A stretch of 11,388 nt of DNA, taken from NCBI GenBank assembly GCA_021847535.1, contig JAJZMR010000046.1:1-11388 (forward strand), in the 5' to 3' direction. Below, piece after piece: positions 1 through 7,188 of the stretch. The position numbers and the translations under genes are program-made. Below the pieces are notes generated by a model. The model saw only the letters and a list, made by a program, of their open reading frames with translations. It ran no database searches and was not told where the DNA came from. Every line of letters starts with the position of its first letter. The first letter of the stretch is position 1. This DNA is from a bacterium (GTDB lineage: Bacteria; Babelota; Babeliae; Babelales; Babelaceae).

Positions 1-635
1 TGACCCATCCAGGGGTAGTAAAGCGCAATTCTACACATTTTCGCGAACACCGTGCAAAACAAGCTCAAAATAACTTTGCTCACGTCGATTTCGGGCTTAA
101 TATTAAAAATCTGCCCCATGGTCATCAACACATACTTTTTAACACCTATACATCGCCGATAACAGGCGAACGGATACTCTTTATTCAAACAGAGCAGGTG
201 GGCTTCAATATAAAAGACCTCTCTTACCAAGGAATAGTCGCTAATTTGGCACATTCAAAAGACTATCTTATTCATCTTTTAAGAAAAAACGAAATGACAC
301 GACGTTTATGTGGCCTCAAATCATATCACGATCCAGATTGCTACACAGAATTAACACCGCCAGAACTACTCGACGCATTTGAAACCCTACTGGCACAGAT
401 CAACCACGGGAATCCAGGGCAATATAGACACTATGCAAAAAAGTTTGGCATTCAGGCAATGCACAAAATTATAAGGGATTATCAACAACAAAATCCCTCC
501 TTACATAAGGGTAAAATCAAAGAATTCCTCAATCTATCTGACATGCAGCTCAATTACCCTGACGACCGCAAAGGTCGAGAAATCATCTTAGAAATAACCC
601 CTTCGTTACCTATAGACGTAAAAAACAAAAAATAA
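1..635 (+). CDS. Unrecognised protein, 3' part of a gene (paralog of the next gene)
   Basis: The reading frame is already open at the left edge: the first whole codon is bases 3-5 and 210 codons run to the stop at 633-635. A GTG at 198 could pass for a start, but the codons before it match the downstream paralog, so the gene begins outside the window. Shared blocks are HFRxHR, A-H/Q-V-D-F/W-G, a QHxLFN motif, LRKN, the identical core FGIQAM, and MQL...R.GRE near the C-terminus. The protein lacks the Ser/Asn-rich stretch and the charged tail found in the paralog. I do not recognise the family and no catalytic motif stands out. The missing N-terminus probably carries a signal peptide, by analogy with the paralog. 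I see no GC-rich terminator before the next gene, which has its own promoter. Confidence 0.8.
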   Translation, partial: THPGVVKRNSTHFREHRAKQAQNNFAHVDFGLNIKNLPHGHQHILFNTYTSPITGERILFIQTEQVGFNIKDLSYQGIVANLAHSKDYLIHLLRKNEMTRRLCGLKSYHDPDCYTELTPPELLDAFETLLAQINHGNPGQYRHYAKKFGIQAMHKIIRDYQQQNPSLHKGKIKEFLNLSDMQLNYPDDRKGREIILEITPSLPIDVKNKK

Positions 636-676
636 TAAATTATTTCCTCGAACGCCCTGCTGCATATAATTACAGA

Positions 677-705
677 TTGACAGATATTCAAAGAGGCGCT
701 ATACT
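677..705 (+). promoter_or_regulatory. Sigma-70-type promoter of the 748 gene
   Basis: A consensus -35 TTGACA (677-682) is followed by a 17-base spacer and a -10 TATACT (700-705). Transcription should start near 712, about 35 bases before the ATG at 748. This gives the second paralog a promoter of its own. Confidence 0.8.
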
Positions 706-721
706 ATGAAAAAATAGTATA
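700..721 (+). repeat. Perfect 8-bp inverted repeat over the -10 box (possible operator)
   Basis: TATACTAT (700-707) and ATAGTATA (714-721) are exact reverse complements separated by six bases. The left arm contains the -10 box and the right arm lies on the expected transcription start. This is a typical position for a repressor site, though an all-A/T-rich dyad can also arise by chance. A similar dyad lies upstream of speE. Confidence 0.5.
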
Positions 722-747
722 AAGATTTAAAATAAAAGGGTAAAAAT

Positions 748-2034
748 ATGATAAAAAATAAGATTTTATTAAGTATTCTGATCCTTTTTGTATCTACTAT
801 CAGAGCGCATACCAATGATTTGAAGGGCTTATATACGGAGCTTAAAAAAAATCACGAAACTATCGAAAAAGGTAAAAATATCCTTAGAGAAATCCTTTTT
901 CCACCTGTTCAATCACCTTTTTTAAAAAACTGGATAGGAATATTTAAGTACAAACAAAAAGAAGACATCAGCATCAAGGATCTATGCATGCAAAAACCTG
1001 AGGAAAAAAAGACATATACACCTGAAGACGTTCGTTTGGCCGTCTGGGGTCTTTATGGCCTTGCAGCCCGAAGCGGCAAGGGAGTGGGCGTTGAAATGAC
1101 CTTTAAAATCATCGACCCTAGTTTCAAACTTTTTAATTTTTTAAGCACAGCGAATGGGGCCTATCGGCGAGCATCAAGCCATTTTCGCATTCACCGAAGC
1201 GAAAAGTTCCGTCATCAAAGCGCACAAGTAGATTGGGGCGTCGATTTACAAAAAGAACTACCTGCCGATAAACAACACGTCTTATTTAATAAATTACAAG
1301 AAAATCCCTTTAGTGAAGATAATATCACTTTTTTAAAACCAGAACCACATGGCATTAATTTAGAAGATTTTTCAATCAACGGAATAAAGAACACTTGTGC
1401 TCATTCTTGCAGTTTTATAGCTTCACAACTAAGAAAAAACAATCAAGCACAATGGCTATTGAACGTTGGTTCAGATGACGACCCAATCTACCGCAAAGAA
1501 CGTATTCCGGCGCATGAACTTAAATGCTTTGCGAATTTAATCTCACAACTAGAAAATAATTCTGAAATGAAGGAACAACATTTGAAATCTGCAAAAAACT
1601 TTGGCATACAGGCGATGGATAAAATTTTGCTCGACTACGAAACAACCTATAAGCAAAACTTAAACAAATCCAGCTCCTCGAACGGCGCATCATCTGTCAC
1701 AGCAGAATCTAGTAATAAGCAAGATATGGAAGGTAGTTGGATCAAACTGGAAAATGACAATTCTTTAAACGAAAGCTATGTGCAAGATCCAAATCTATTT
1801 GAAGATGCCAGAACTGAAAATATGCTCAAATTAATCGAAGAATTTCGCAGTTTGCCCAATATGCAACTTGGTCATAACGAGATCCGTACAGGCAGAGAAG
1901 TCATTTTTACTCAAGGAGAACTTAAAGACCTGCTTTTGCAACAGCAGGAGAAACGTGAAGTAAGAAATCTACAATACACAAGAGAACTCATACGAATTAA
2001 AAAATCGCTTCTTACGTCTCGCGACATCGATTAA
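748..2034 (+). CDS. Unrecognised exported protein, 428 aa, paralog of the preceding gene
   Basis: Starts at ATG 748 behind an AAGGG site (736-740) with 7-base spacing. Residues 1-20 form a signal peptide: Lys at 2 and 4, a hydrophobic core, and a likely cut after Ala20. The conserved part matches the truncated upstream gene: SHFRIHR (144-150), AQVDWG (159-164), QHVLFN (176-181), FGIQAMDKI (285-293), and MQLGHNEIRTGRE (372-384). Between the last two blocks lies a low-complexity Ser/Asn-rich segment (about 303-355) that is absent from the paralog, and a charged C-terminal tail rich in Lys, Arg, Glu and Gln follows (390-428). The family is unknown to me and no enzyme motif is apparent. The pair looks like a tandem duplication followed by insertion or loss of the linker. 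The protein is predicted to leave the cytoplasm. Transcription ends at the hairpin at 2074-2105. Confidence 0.85.
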   Translation: MIKNKILLSILILFVSTIRAHTNDLKGLYTELKKNHETIEKGKNILREILFPPVQSPFLKNWIGIFKYKQKEDISIKDLCMQKPEEKKTYTPEDVRLAVWGLYGLAARSGKGVGVEMTFKIIDPSFKLFNFLSTANGAYRRASSHFRIHRSEKFRHQSAQVDWGVDLQKELPADKQHVLFNKLQENPFSEDNITFLKPEPHGINLEDFSINGIKNTCAHSCSFIASQLRKNNQAQWLLNVGSDDDPIYRKERIPAHELKCFANLISQLENNSEMKEQHLKSAKNFGIQAMDKILLDYETTYKQNLNKSSSSNGASSVTAESSNKQDMEGSWIKLENDNSLNESYVQDPNLFEDARTENMLKLIEEFRSLPNMQLGHNEIRTGREVIFTQGELKDLLLQQQEKREVRNLQYTRELIRIKKSLLTSRDID

Positions 2035-2073
2035 AAAACAAAATTTTAATTTTTAAATCATCAACAAATATTT

Positions 2074-2105
2074 AAAAAAAGGGCGATTAATTAATCGCCC
2101 TTTTT
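2074..2105. terminator. Bidirectional intrinsic terminator
   Basis: A perfect 20-base palindrome, GGGCGATTAA/TTAATCGCCC (2081-2100), has seven A before it and five T after it. In RNA from either strand this gives a GC-based stem followed by U residues. It lies between the stop of the plus-strand gene (2034) and the stop of nusB (2135), so it can serve both convergent units. Confidence 0.9.
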
Positions 2106-2134
2106 AATACGCTCGCTTTTATACATTTAAACAC

Positions 2135-2626
2135 TTATATCTTTATGCCTGTCTCCGACATCTCTTTTGCTTCCTGATGCTCTTTTACCCATTTATCCAA
2201 CACGCCATTAATAAATTTATGTGCATCACTTTCAGCATATCCTTTTGCCAACTCTATCGCTTCATTAATAACAATAGAATGCTCTGTTTGGGTATATTCA
2301 AGCTCCCAGATAGCCATCCGCAAAATGAGCCGCGTCATACAGCCAATTCGTTCGAATTTCCAATTGTCAAGCAATGGCTTAATCTGCTCATCAAGTTCAA
2401 TGCGTTTATCAACAATAGCCTGGGCCTGAACCACAAGCGCACTATGCGGCTCGATAACGCATTCAAATCCACGTGAGAAATTATCAACAATTGCCTCTAA
2501 ACTGACCTGATAGTCAAAAGAATCTGCTGCATACAAAAGATGTAATATAAGGCCGCGCTGGTCCCGCACAGAAAGTGCATCGCACGACTGCTGCTGATCT
2601 CCAGCCCCCACATGATTATTGTCCAT
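2135..2626 (-). CDS. nusB: Transcription antitermination factor NusB
   Basis: NusB binds boxA RNA together with NusE (ribosomal protein S10) and supports antitermination, mainly in rRNA operons. The 163-residue product carries the family hallmarks: RDQRGLILHLLYAAD (21-35, first helix), a central WKFERIGCMTRLILRMAIWE segment (89-108), and INEAIELAKGYAESDAHKF (120-138) followed by INGVLDKW. The first 20 residues and the last 15 or so extend beyond the compact NusB core. The ATG at 2626 lies 5 bases after the efp stop and has only a weak SD, so it is probably translated by coupling to efp. It is the last gene of the minus-strand operon and is followed by the 2074-2105 terminator. I am confident of the identity; the exact start is slightly less certain, although no later in-frame start would keep the first helix. 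Confidence 0.95.
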   Translation of the reverse strand: MDNNHVGAGDQQQSCDALSVRDQRGLILHLLYAADSFDYQVSLEAIVDNFSRGFECVIEPHSALVVQAQAIVDKRIELDEQIKPLLDNWKFERIGCMTRLILRMAIWELEYTQTEHSIVINEAIELAKGYAESDAHKFINGVLDKWVKEHQEAKEMSETGIKI

Positions 2627-2631
2627 ATTTC

Positions 2632-3198
2632 TTACTTTTTAACGCGTTCTATGTATCGTGAATCTCGTGTATCAACTTTTAAGATTTCGCCCTCATGGAC
2701 AAATAAAGGGACCTGTAGAACAAGTCCTGTTTCAAGTGTAGCAGGCTTAGTGGCGCCACCCTGTGCCGTATCGCCACGAACACCAGGAATCGTTTCTACA
2801 ACCTTAAGCTCCATGAATAACGGAGCGGTAACTGAAATTGGCTTGCCTGAAAAATAAAGCACCGTATAAACCGTCTGCTCTTTCAAAAAATCTAACACTT
2901 CTTCCAGCTGCTGCTTGGTCAATGACTCCTGGTCATAATTTTCTTGATCCATGAATTGGTAAAGGTCGCCATCTTTGTAAAGATAGAGCATATCGCGATA
3001 TTCAAGATCAGGCGTAGGGAACTTTTCCTCTACCCTAAAAGTCTCTTCGTGCACAAGATTGGTAAGCAGGTTACGCATCTTTGTGCGAGCATAAGCGCCA
3101 CCCTTACCAGGCTTAACATGATGATAATCAACGATGGTATAAGGCTCGCCTTTATATAAAATTTTACTTCCTTTTCTAAAATCACCGGCTGAAATCAC
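2632..3198 (-). CDS. efp: Elongation factor P
   Basis: EF-P enters the ribosomal E site and relieves stalling at consecutive prolines. I place the start at GTG 3198, with an AAGGA site 5-6 bases upstream. This gives 188 residues beginning VISAGDF, the family's usual length and N-terminus. An ATG at 3297 is in frame but would run back into the rluB-type gene and add about 33 unrelated residues. The KOW-like N-terminal domain carries the loop KPGKGG (29-34), with Lys32 at the position modified in other bacteria. The C-terminal OB domain has GVRGDTAQGG (139-148), KPATLETG (151-158), VPLF and KVDTR. The PGKGG loop resembles the KPGKG form seen in both enteric and Bacillus proteins. No EpmA, EpmB or EarP gene is visible here, so the modification route is unknown. 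nusB follows after 5 bases. Confidence 0.96.
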   Translation of the reverse strand: MISAGDFRKGSKILYKGEPYTIVDYHHVKPGKGGAYARTKMRNLLTNLVHEETFRVEEKFPTPDLEYRDMLYLYKDGDLYQFMDQENYDQESLTKQQLEEVLDFLKEQTVYTVLYFSGKPISVTAPLFMELKVVETIPGVRGDTAQGGATKPATLETGLVLQVPLFVHEGEILKVDTRDSRYIERVKK

Positions 3199-3243
3199 GT
3201 ATATCCTTATTAATGTATTAAGAAAAAACTGATACTTATTACT

Positions 3244-3272
3244 ATTATAGAAAATCTGGTTTAATTTGGCGA
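3244..3272 (-). promoter_or_regulatory. Possible internal promoter for efp-nusB
   Basis: On the minus strand TCGCCA (3272-3267, 4 of 6 to the -35 consensus) precedes a perfect TATAAT (3249-3244) by 17 bases. The -10 overlaps the stop codon of the pseudouridine synthase gene. It would start RNA about 40 bases before the efp GTG and let efp and nusB be expressed apart from the exporter genes. Confidence 0.45.
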
Positions 3273-3928
3273 TAGCATCCAACAGGCAATTTTTCAAGCC
3301 GGTAATTCCCTAAACGCACGCGCTTAAGTGCTATCACTTTATACCCTAAATGCTCAAAAACTCTTCTAATCACTCTATTTTTTCCGCTATGAAGTGTCAA
3401 TGCCACATGCGTTCTATTTTTTTGCACGATAACCTTATCAAACCGAACAGTGCCATCAACAAGGCGAATCCCTTTATTGAGGCTGACATAATCCTCTTGA
3501 CTCAATGGTTTATCAAGCGTCGCGCGATACTCTTTTTTAATGGCAAAGCTTGGATGGGCTAATTTTTGCGCAAAATCACCATCATTAGTAAGGAGCAATA
3601 GTCCTGAACTATCTTTGTCAAGGCGGCCTATGGTAAATAATTTAACCCGTTTAAATGCAGGCAACAGATCAAAAACCGTTTTTCGGTCACGTTCATCTGC
3701 ATTGGTACACAGGTACCCTTCAGGTTTATGGAGCATAAGATAAACCTTCCGTTCTGGCCGTATCGCTTTGCCCTTGACCGTAACAACGTCCCCTTGGTGA
3801 ACAAGCGTATTAAGTTCAACGACCGTGACGCCATTAAGCGCAACCAGTTCTTGGCGGATAAGAAGTACGGCATCTCGCCGAGAACAAACTCCTGCATGTG
3901 CTATATACTTTACTAATTGCATAGTCAT
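3245..3928 (-). CDS. RsuA/RluB-family rRNA pseudouridine synthase
   Basis: Converts a specific uridine in rRNA to pseudouridine. The 227-residue product has the standard order of this family: an N-terminal S4 RNA-binding domain (about 4-48, KYIAHAGVCSRRDA), the catalytic block GRLDKDSSGLLLLTNDGDFA (101-120) with Asp104 as the expected nucleophile, and the C-terminal block GKNRVIRRVFEHLG (182-195) with ALKRVRLG after it. Length and layout fit RsuA, RluB, RluE and RluF. RluB (23S helix 80/89 region) is the likeliest by analogy with other bacteria, but the sequence alone does not settle which uridine is modified, so I give no symbol. The ATG at 3928 has a GAAGGG site about 6 bases upstream; a second ATG two codons later is possible. 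It follows the second permease gene by 18 bases. Confidence 0.93.
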   Translation of the reverse strand: MTMQLVKYIAHAGVCSRRDAVLLIRQELVALNGVTVVELNTLVHQGDVVTVKGKAIRPERKVYLMLHKPEGYLCTNADERDRKTVFDLLPAFKRVKLFTIGRLDKDSSGLLLLTNDGDFAQKLAHPSFAIKKEYRATLDKPLSQEDYVSLNKGIRLVDGTVRFDKVIVQKNRTHVALTLHSGKNRVIRRVFEHLGYKVIALKRVRLGNYRLEKLPVGCYRQIKPDFL

Positions 3929-3946
3929 ATTATGCCCTTCCTTTCA

Positions 3947-4738
3947 TCATGACCGTTCTAATGACGCAAGGCCAGACCGTCGACAACGCGCAAATGTAGA
4001 GTGAACGGCAACAAAAGTTCCTATAAAATAGATGCTCGCAAATCCATAACCATAACTCAGCAGAGCCCATTCGTAATGACCTTCGATAATAAAAATACGT
4101 AGGGCATTAAAAATATAACTCATCGGCACAACAGTCGAAATATTTTGCATCCACACAGGCATGATATCCAAAGAATAATAGACGCCTGAAAAGGGAACAA
4201 ACAGCCAACCTATCACCCATGCAAGCCGTTGTGCATGTACCCCAAAAATCATCAAGACAACTATAGTTATGTGAGCTATGGCCCAGCCACTTATCAAGAG
4301 CGGTATAACAAAAATAATCAACCCCGGCCCAGCCGACATGAGAGCTATTCCAAAAAGAATCCGCGCCACAGCGGTTGCAAAAAGCACTAATAATATCGTT
4401 GAAATACAGCCACTTATCATAGCACCACAGAGCCACTGGGTGAAGGTTATCGGCGTTGAAAAAAGATTAATAATATTACGCGCCATCATTTCGTACAAAA
4501 AATTAGTTGCCGTATTAAAGTATGAATAAAGAAAAACACGCATCATTACAACGCTCAAAACAGATAAAGTAACCTGATCACTCGAAGCTCCCTTTTTTGC
4601 AAGAGAAAGCCCAACACCAGCCCAAATGATGATGTCTAAAAGCGGCCAAAAGATAAAATCAACGAAATCTTCAACTTTAAAAAACCGCGCAATCAAAAAA
4701 CGATGGGCTAAAAAAAATATACGGGCGCAACTGGTCAT
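3947..4738 (-). CDS. ABC-2 type exporter permease, second subunit
   Basis: Membrane subunit of an ABC exporter, 263 residues with about six membrane segments (near 25-45, 57-75, 103-130, 138-165, 170-190, 228-247). It is a diverged paralog of the permease encoded just upstream. Both share RNIINLF.TP (here 88-96), FVPF.G plus IMP.W.Q (181-198), and VPMSYIF..LR.FI (204-217), which are typical of the ABC-2 family that includes NodJ-, DrrB- and YadH-like transporters. The ATG overlaps the stop of the first permease as ATGA (4735-4738), and a GGAG site lies inside the end of that gene. Translation is therefore coupled and the two subunits probably assemble as a heterodimer. The substrate cannot be read from the sequence; polysaccharide, lipid or drug export are all known for the family. 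Confidence 0.9.
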   Translation of the reverse strand: MTSCARIFFLAHRFLIARFFKVEDFVDFIFWPLLDIIIWAGVGLSLAKKGASSDQVTLSVLSVVMMRVFLYSYFNTATNFLYEMMARNIINLFSTPITFTQWLCGAMISGCISTILLVLFATAVARILFGIALMSAGPGLIIFVIPLLISGWAIAHITIVVLMIFGVHAQRLAWVIGWLFVPFSGVYYSLDIMPVWMQNISTVVPMSYIFNALRIFIIEGHYEWALLSYGYGFASIYFIGTFVAVHSTFARCRRSGLASLERS

Positions 4739-5523
4739 GCTTGCTCCAAACGAGCAAGGCCATATCGCTTACTCCGATTAAAAGAATAGATAAAAAAAGA
4801 AAAAAAGATAACAAAATAAACGACACTTAACGCAACCCCCAAACTCAAAGAGAGCCTGTCTACACAGCGCGTTTCAATAAAAACGCGTAACACTCTAAAA
4901 AAATAGGTCATCGGGACAGAATAAGCAACAGCCTGAGCCCAACTTGGCATAATTTCAACAGGATAAAAAATACCGACAAAGGGTACAAAAAGCCACCCCA
5001 TCACCCAAATCAGTTTTTGAGCAGCGCCCCCATAGAGAGTTAAAACAGATGCCGTACCAAGACCAATGGTCCATCCAGACAAAAAAAGCAAAATAAAGAG
5101 CAACAAAAATAGGGGCCCCGTAGAAAGCAAGAAAATCCCATACAACACCCAGACAGCGACCATACCAAACACAATGCAGATAAACGCATTAAGCGCTCCC
5201 GTTAACATAGTTGCAAGCGCCCATTCTTCTATTTTTAATGGGGTGACAAAAAGATTAATAATATTCCTCGACCACATTTCTGTAAAAAAATTATAGGAAA
5301 TATCCAAATTTGTACGATATACCGCTTGCCAAAGCACCAAACTTGAAAGAATTATTAAAGGCAATTCAGGATTAGCCATACTGCTGGCCATCCATGCACC
5401 GGTAAAACCCCAGACCAAAAGATCAAATAATGGCCAATAAAAAAAATCAGTTAAGGTATCAATTCCCCGAAAAGTTATCAAAAAATTACGTTTTACCAAT
5501 GCAAATACACGATTCAAGTGCAT
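4735..5523 (-). CDS. ABC-2 type exporter permease, first subunit
   Basis: A 262-residue integral membrane protein with about six hydrophobic spans (near 26-46, 55-70, 104-128, 135-163, 170-190, 225-247). It has the amphipathic N-terminus and the central conserved segment of ABC-2 permeases: RNIINLFVTP (86-95), FVPFVGIFYPVEIMPSWAQ (179-197), and VPMTYFFRVLRVFIE (203-217). The ATG at 5523 follows the ATPase stop by 11 bases, with an AGGA site about 10 bases upstream. The downstream permease overlaps it by four bases. With the ATPase these two genes supply every part needed for one exporter: one nucleotide-binding protein, presumably acting as a homodimer, and two different membrane halves. No accessory protein, such as a periplasmic adaptor or outer-membrane channel, is encoded beside them. 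Confidence 0.9.
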   Translation of the reverse strand: MHLNRVFALVKRNFLITFRGIDTLTDFFYWPLFDLLVWGFTGAWMASSMANPELPLIILSSLVLWQAVYRTNLDISYNFFTEMWSRNIINLFVTPLKIEEWALATMLTGALNAFICIVFGMVAVWVLYGIFLLSTGPLFLLLFILLFLSGWTIGLGTASVLTLYGGAAQKLIWVMGWLFVPFVGIFYPVEIMPSWAQAVAYSVPMTYFFRVLRVFIETRCVDRLSLSLGVALSVVYFVIFFSFFIYSFNRSKRYGLARLEQA

Positions 5524-5534
5524 AAATATCTGTC

Positions 5535-6446
5535 CTAACGGGAAATATGTAAAAAATAATCTTCAAGTGTTGGCTTATCTATTGAAATCTGTTGATAAGA
5601 AAAACCTGCATGCACAAGCGCTACTAAAAAATGCGCTATGGCATGCTCATCAAGTTGCACCGTTAAAACAGCACCACTAACCTGAACATCAATATTTTGA
5701 CTGATACACCAATGAGCGATCTCTTCAGCTCGTTCAACAACAAGCTGGACATGCGCACGTCCAGCAAGCAGTGCTAATTTTTCTGGCGTATCATACGCAA
5801 TAATTGAACCCTTTTTTAAAACTACAACGCGGTCGCACATCTGTGCAACTTCATCCATTTTGTGAGAAGTAAAAAGAATCGAAACTCCCTGCTGCTCTTG
5901 CTGCTCTTTGATAAACGATAATACCTGTTGCACCACATCAGGATCAAGCGAAGCAGTTGGTTCATCCAAAAGCATAATACGCGGTTCGATACAAAATGCT
6001 TTTATCAGCATAACGCGGGTCATCTGCCCAGCGGAAAGAGTACCAGCCCGTCGATCCTTGAGCAACCACATATCAAATTTTTTCAAAAGGTGCTCCAACC
6101 GCCCTTTTAATAAAGCTCGCGGCACACCATATAACTGCCCATAAAAAAGAAGATTTTCATATACCGTAAGCTTGGCAGGCAAACTAACATACGTTGAAGC
6201 AAAGCCTACTTTTGATAAAATTTCTGAACGATGCGTCGCAAGACTTTTGCCAAAATAGACAATATCCCCCGAGCTCGGCTCCATAGTACTGAGCAGCATT
6301 TGAATAGTTGTTGTTTTGCCAGCACCATTAGGCCCCAAAAAGCCTAAAATCTGACCCTCCTGCAGCTCAAAAGAGATTCCATTAACTGCAGTAAAATTGG
6401 GACGTGAAAATTTTTTGTAAAGATTAGTAACACTCAATACTGCCAT
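5535..6446 (-). CDS. ABC-2 type exporter ATP-binding protein
   Basis: ATPase that powers the two adjacent permeases. I start it at ATG 6446 (303 residues, beginning MAVLSVTNLYKKF), the usual N-terminus for this family. The frame stays open upstream to 6629, but that part is an AT-rich hydrophobic translation overlapping the divergent gene and its promoter. Visible motifs are Walker A GPNGAGKTT (38-46), signature LSAGQ (137-141, with Ala for the usual first Gly), Walker B LLDEP (159-163), D-loop SLD (166-168) and switch His195 in FTSHKMDE. The Q-loop region (VGFASTYVSLP, about 80-90) has no glutamine at the usual place. Residues 215-303 form the short C-terminal domain common in exporter ATPases of the NatA/DrrA/NodI type. 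The SD is weak (GAAG). First gene of the operon. Confidence 0.93.
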   Translation of the reverse strand: MAVLSVTNLYKKFSRPNFTAVNGISFELQEGQILGFLGPNGAGKTTTIQMLLSTMEPSSGDIVYFGKSLATHRSEILSKVGFASTYVSLPAKLTVYENLLFYGQLYGVPRALLKGRLEHLLKKFDMWLLKDRRAGTLSAGQMTRVMLIKAFCIEPRIMLLDEPTASLDPDVVQQVLSFIKEQQEQQGVSILFTSHKMDEVAQMCDRVVVLKKGSIIAYDTPEKLALLAGRAHVQLVVERAEEIAHWCISQNIDVQVSGAVLTVQLDEHAIAHFLVALVHAGFSYQQISIDKPTLEDYFLHISR

Positions 6447-6585
6447 AGTAACTTCAGTATAGGCAATTTCTTCATTTTGTACAGAGGCATCGCTATCCAA
6501 AATATATAAATAAAAACTTGACATTTTTTTAAAAAACTCTATAATAGAAAATATAATATTTATTAAAAGCAAAAAAGAGGTTTTT
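6447..6585. promoter_or_regulatory. Divergent intergenic region between the exporter operon and the 6586 gene
   Basis: This AT-rich 139-base gap must hold start signals for both directions. The plus-strand promoter is clear (6518-6545). For the minus strand the only -10-like words are TATACT (6463-6458, very close to the ATG, with no good -35) and TATATT (6506-6501, also with no good -35). The operon promoter therefore remains unplaced. Confidence 0.5.
6518..6545 (+). promoter_or_regulatory. Consensus sigma-70 promoter of the 6586 gene
   Basis: TTGACA (6518-6523) and TATAAT (6540-6545), both perfect, are separated by 16 bases. A second TATAAT at 6552-6557 lacks a matching -35. Expected transcription start is near 6552, giving a leader of about 35 bases with AGAGG at 6576-6580. 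Confidence 0.85.
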
Positions 6586-7011
6586 ATGATAAAAAAAATA
6601 TCTATAATCAGTCTGTTTCTACTTGGCACAATTCAAGCAGATTTTATAGTGGCGTCTTCTGCCAAAAAACTTTTTAACAGATGTGCGCAAAGCCCCCTGG
6701 CTACGTGGCTACAAAATCAAGAATATAAACACCCTGGTGAAAGTATCGCTCTTTTTACAGAAAAACAGCTTGATACCTATTTTTCAAACAAAGATTATTT
6801 GCGAGCTACTATTGCAGGCAATGTTTTATCTTTTGCAAGTTTTGCTGCGGGAGCACGTTTTATCCCTGCGTTGGGCGCCGTTCGTATCGGCAAAATAACT
6901 ATTCCTGTTAAAGCATTTATCAATCTTATAGCCAGCTATGTGGTCTGTTATACCCCGATTGCCTATGTATACCTGCAATCGAAATCTTTTGACAAACCCA
7001 AAGACTTTTAG
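6586..7011 (+). CDS. Unrecognised small exported or membrane protein, 141 aa
   Basis: The ATG at 6586 has an AGAGG site with 5-base spacing behind a consensus promoter, so this is a real and probably well-expressed gene. Residues 1-18 look like a signal peptide (two Lys, then a hydrophobic run ending in TIQA before Asp19). The middle (about 25-70) is soluble and contains one Cys (33). Two further hydrophobic stretches (about 75-96, rich in Ala and Gly, and 107-130) could be membrane helices, so the mature protein may sit in the inner membrane rather than be free in the periplasm. The C-terminus is short and charged. I recognise no family and no catalytic motif. It is divergent from the exporter operon, and nothing in the sequence proves that they work together. 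Confidence 0.8.
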   Translation: MIKKISIISLFLLGTIQADFIVASSAKKLFNRCAQSPLATWLQNQEYKHPGESIALFTEKQLDTYFSNKDYLRATIAGNVLSFASFAAGARFIPALGAVRIGKITIPVKAFINLIASYVVCYTPIAYVYLQSKSFDKPKDF

Positions 7012-7071
7012 CCAAACCCTCTCGTGCTTTATTCGATATCATTCATAAAAAAATAATTTTTTAGCCGTTAC

Positions 7072-7099
7072 TTGCTTTAATATTTAAATACACTACAAT
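7072..7099 (+). promoter_or_regulatory. Probable promoter of the 7189 gene
   Basis: TTGCTT (7072-7077) and TACAAT (7094-7099) are 16 bases apart in an AT-rich stretch. If used, the leader would be about 85 bases. No strong terminator for the preceding gene is visible between 7012 and 7072. Confidence 0.45.
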
Positions 7100-7188
7100 T
7101 TTTATGTATTTTTCCAAGTTTATGGTTTTCCTAAAAAACTTTTTTTAGAAATTATGCAAACTCAAAATAGAGCTATGCAAGGCTTTAA

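Noticed and set aside
198-200. GTG 198 as true start of the first gene
   Set aside because: Codons 3-197 are open and align with the paralog, so the start lies outside the window.
3199-3297. Longer EF-P starting at ATG 3297
   Set aside because: It would overlap the pseudouridine synthase gene and add 33 residues unlike EF-P. GTG 3198 has a strong SD and the family N-terminus.
6447-6629. Upstream in-frame extension of the ABC ATPase to an ATG at 6629
   Set aside because: The added residues are an AT-rich hydrophobic translation with no SD. They overlap the divergent gene and its consensus promoter; MAVLSVTNLYKKF is the normal ATPase start.
7104-7148. 14-codon ORF after the 7072 promoter
   Set aside because: It has no SD, starts almost at the expected RNA start and encodes only a short Phe-rich peptide.
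7131-7148. CTAAAAAA/TTTTTTAG inverted repeat as a terminator
   Set aside because: The stem is nearly all A-T with a 2-base loop, which is expected by chance in this composition.
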